Positions 62,161 through 64,000 of a DNA stretch of 64,000 bases are shown piece by piece. Position 1 is the first letter of the stretch; every line of letters starts with the position of its first letter. Location: NCBI GenBank assembly GCA_904830895.1, contig LR882958.1, forward strand, positions 1,482,001-1,546,000, in the 5' to 3' direction. Both the position numbers and the translations under genes were made by a program. The stretch is from Planktothrix rubescens CCAP 1459/22 (GTDB taxonomy: Bacteria; Cyanobacteriota; Cyanobacteriia; Cyanobacteriales; Microcoleaceae). Below the pieces are notes generated by a model. It was not told where the DNA came from. It searched no databases and saw only the letters and a list, made by a program, of their open reading frames with translations.

Positions 62161-62967
62161 TTAACGAGGGGCGGGGGCGGGGGCGGCGGGGCGGGCGGGT
62201 TGATTTTTTTGTAAATACTCCAAAGTTTCACGAGGCGGAATCAAGACAACCCGATTTAAGAATTGATCATTATCCTTTTTCAACGCATCCAACAGGCCTT
62301 CGAGATTAACCACATCAATTTTAACGTTAGAGATTAAATCAGGCTGTTGAGTTTTAAATTGAGTCAACATATTTTGCAGATCCTCTTTGTAGAAGAACAT
62401 TGGGATCACCTGTTCATTACCATTTTGAATCGTCAGATAGCCATTATCTGGGCCACCCTTAGCAATAAACAACGGAACACCGTTAAACTCGCTTACACCT
62501 TGTCCATTTTCTTGTAAAACAGTCTTGGCTAAATCCACTTGTTTTTGTACCGGGACGTAGGCAAACTGAACTTCATCCGCCGAACCCTGACCTTGTTGGC
62601 TCATCCGGTATACTTCCCCCAGGGAAACCGTGGTGACTTGAATAGTCGAAGCCAATTTGGGGTCACGACTTTTTAAGCGATCGATAAAGGCCACAGCATC
62701 CGTGCGACTAATAAACACACCCGCGACCGCAGCTTTTTTATCTCCCTGGGGTACAGTCGCAACTAAAGGGGCTCCCTGGGTATCAGTAATCGTAAAAACT
62801 GGAATCGAACGAAGTTTTTCTAGAATTTGGTTTTCTGGAATTGCATAAGCTGGCTCAGTTCCCACCGGAATCAAGCTAAATAAACGTAATCCCGAATCAG
62901 GACTTAGTAAAAACGTACCGCCCACAACTCCCAATACCGCGCCCAAACGAACAATTGATCTGATCAT
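62161..62967 (-). CDS. Tic22-like protein
   Basis: The 268-residue protein has an N-terminal signal (MIRSIVRLGAVLGVVGGTFL...AYA) and the Tic22 fold: LEKLRSIPVFTITDTQGAPLVA, AGVFISRTDAVAFIDRLK, VQFAYVPVQKQVDLAKTVL. The chloroplast homologue is an intermembrane-space component of protein import; cyanobacterial members act in the periplasm as outer-membrane biogenesis chaperones. A proline/alanine tail (RPAAPAPAPR) is disordered. It lies 25 bp upstream of prmC and could be co-transcribed. Confidence 0.85.
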   Translation of the reverse strand: MIRSIVRLGAVLGVVGGTFLLSPDSGLRLFSLIPVGTEPAYAIPENQILEKLRSIPVFTITDTQGAPLVATVPQGDKKAAVAGVFISRTDAVAFIDRLKSRDPKLASTIQVTTVSLGEVYRMSQQGQGSADEVQFAYVPVQKQVDLAKTVLQENGQGVSEFNGVPLFIAKGGPDNGYLTIQNGNEQVIPMFFYKEDLQNMLTQFKTQQPDLISNVKIDVVNLEGLLDALKKDNDQFLNRVVLIPPRETLEYLQKNQPARPAAPAPAPR

Positions 62968-63260
62968 GTTTCCAAATTTTGAATTAAATATTTTTTAGAT
63001 TGCAGATGCAGTGTGTACCACTGAACCCAGGGGGATGCAGTAGGAGTAACGCTAAACAGAGAACCCGGGTCATGTTGACCACCGATAAGTTGCACTGACG
63101 ATAAAGGAGTTGTTTTTCTCCCCAAAATCTCAAGAAATATCAACCAGAGAAAATTTTAATCCAAGTCAGCCTGCCCCTTAAACATGACCCATCCTAACAC
63201 ACCGATCACGGGATGGACAAAAAGAATCAAGACTAATCAAAACCAAGTTAAAATTTAGAA

Positions 63261-63334
63261 TCGGGATGACAGGATTCGAACCTGCGGCATCCTGCTCCCA
63301 AAGCAGGCGCGCTACCAAGCTGCGCTACATCCCG
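63261..63334 (-). tRNA. tRNA-Pro(UGG)
   Basis: The gene folds into a full cloverleaf on the minus strand. The acceptor CGGGATG pairs with CATCCCG, the D-arm is GCGCAGCTTGGTAGCGC, the anticodon loop TTTGGGA gives anticodon TGG, and the T-arm is GCAGGTTCGAATCCTGT. The discriminator is A, and CCA is not encoded. Confidence 0.96.
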
Positions 63335-63486
63335 TTTAATCTTTTCTGAGTATAACCTAGATTTACACAAATTGGATTAAAAATTGCAAAATTGATTCAG
63401 AAGAAGCTAGGGTCGGTTGTCTGTTGTCGGTTATCAGTTATTTGTTCACACCTCCATACCTCAACACCTCAACCGCCAACCCAGGC

Positions 63487-64000
63487 TTAATCTGGATACC
63501 AGAACATTCCTTTGATCCCCTCTGGATCGGATATAAAACCCAAATTTCGGTAAAAATCCACAACATGAGGGTCAGCAAATAGAGTAATGTTGCTGATATC
63601 ATCGCTACGGAGTTTTTTGATGATAAATTTCATCAGGGCTTTACCCATACCCTTATTCTGGAAATCTGGGTGAACAACCACATCCCAGAGCGTAGCATTA
63701 AAAGCATGATCGGATGTGGCTCTAGCAAAACCAATCAGCCGTCGCTGATTCCCTCGAATTTGCCACATAGAAACTACAAGGAAACTATACTGAATGGCTT
63801 TTTTAACTTTACGCAGGGGTCGCCGAGACCAGCCCACTGCATTGCAAAGTTCTTCCAATTCATATAAATCAATGTCCCGATCCGTGCTAAAAAAAATCCG
63901 ACCATTATTACTCGATGACGAGCGAGAGTTTAGGGATACTGACTCCTCGCCTCCACCCTCATACCCCTCATACTCCACCTGGCAGGAGGACGAGGAGGAG
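63487..64000 (-). CDS. GNAT-family acetyltransferase, possibly 5'-truncated
   Basis: The protein has at least 163 residues of a GNAT domain: [41 protein letters not shown], acetyl-CoA-binding [15 protein letters not shown] and a C-terminal [13 protein letters not shown]. It resembles the cyanobacterial/plastid Ycf52-type acetyltransferase. A GTG at 63978 is a possible start, but the frame stays open to the window edge with a serine-rich stretch, so the true start may lie outside. The substrate is unknown. Confidence 0.82.
   Translation of the reverse strand, partial: SSSSSCQVEYEGYEGGGEESVSLNSRSSSSNNGRIFFSTDRDIDLYELEELCNAVGWSRRPLRKVKKAIQYSFLVVSMWQIRGNQRRLIGFARATSDHAFNATLWDVVVHPDFQNKGMGKALMKFIIKKLRSDDISNITLFADPHVVDFYRNLGFISDPEGIKGMFWYPD

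Overview
The window looks like the chromosome of a filamentous cyanobacterium of the Planktothrix/Oscillatoria type. This is inferred from gene content: cytochrome c6 with a PetR/PetP-like regulator pair, Rubisco activase with an SSU-like tail, a Tic22-like protein, tandem FtsH proteases and DICT, PEP-CTERM, pentapeptide, caspase and CHAT proteins. AT-rich coding, GCGATCGC (HIP1) octamers, heptameric repeats and many intergenic palindromes agree. No species call can be proven from the window alone.

Layout. 1-731: 3' part of a GDP-L-fucose synthase gene. 1048-3768: a graveyard of toxin-antitoxin loci with three intact antitoxins (VapB-like, RHH/ParD-like, DUF433) and broken or missing toxins; one ParE toxin is split by an IS630 element with a clean TA duplication. 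3793-6303: a group II intron with its own RT/maturase/HNH protein, lying 50 bp upstream of fba. 7.8-18 kb: a sensor kinase, an RTX-type protein, a DICT/HD protein, pentapeptide, TPR and VOC proteins, RodA, and membrane or secreted proteins. 18.2-20 kb: petJ-petR-petP. 20-22.6 kb: hypD and purA. 22.7-28.6 kb: an IS630-derived 100-bp MITE, an adenosine-deaminase-family gene and a partner-switching module (RsbW-like kinase, REC-PP2C phosphatase, STAS antagonist). The phosphatase gene carries both a one-base frameshift in a T9 tract and an IS1634-type insertion. 28.7-37.4 kb: an HTH protein, Dps, Rubisco activase, an ISAs1-family element and two tandem ftsH genes. 37.5-43 kb: a caspase-like protease and a CHAT-STAND-ATPase protein whose WD40 array is reduced to one repeat. 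A second IS1634 copy, with the same predicted protein, sits 28 bp upstream of the CHAT start. 45-53 kb: housekeeping and envelope genes. 53.2-56.6 kb: ureE-F-G-(repeat block)-D-A without ureB/ureC. 56.6-64 kb, minus strand: HtrA, SpoIID-like protein, a kinase with degenerate ATP site, Sua5-like protein, PrmC, Tic22-like protein, tRNA-Pro(UGG) and a GNAT acetyltransferase open at the window edge.

How the parts connect. PetR/PetP probably set the cytochrome c6/plastocyanin choice according to copper. The RsbW-like, REC-PP2C and STAS genes would form one phosphorylation-controlled switch that is currently broken at the phosphatase. The caspase and CHAT-STAND genes form an apparent two-gene operon typical of cyanobacterial conflict or programmed-death loci, and the IS lies where its promoter should be. 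Several palindromes and heptamer repeats sit exactly at gene ends and in some cases supply the stop codon.
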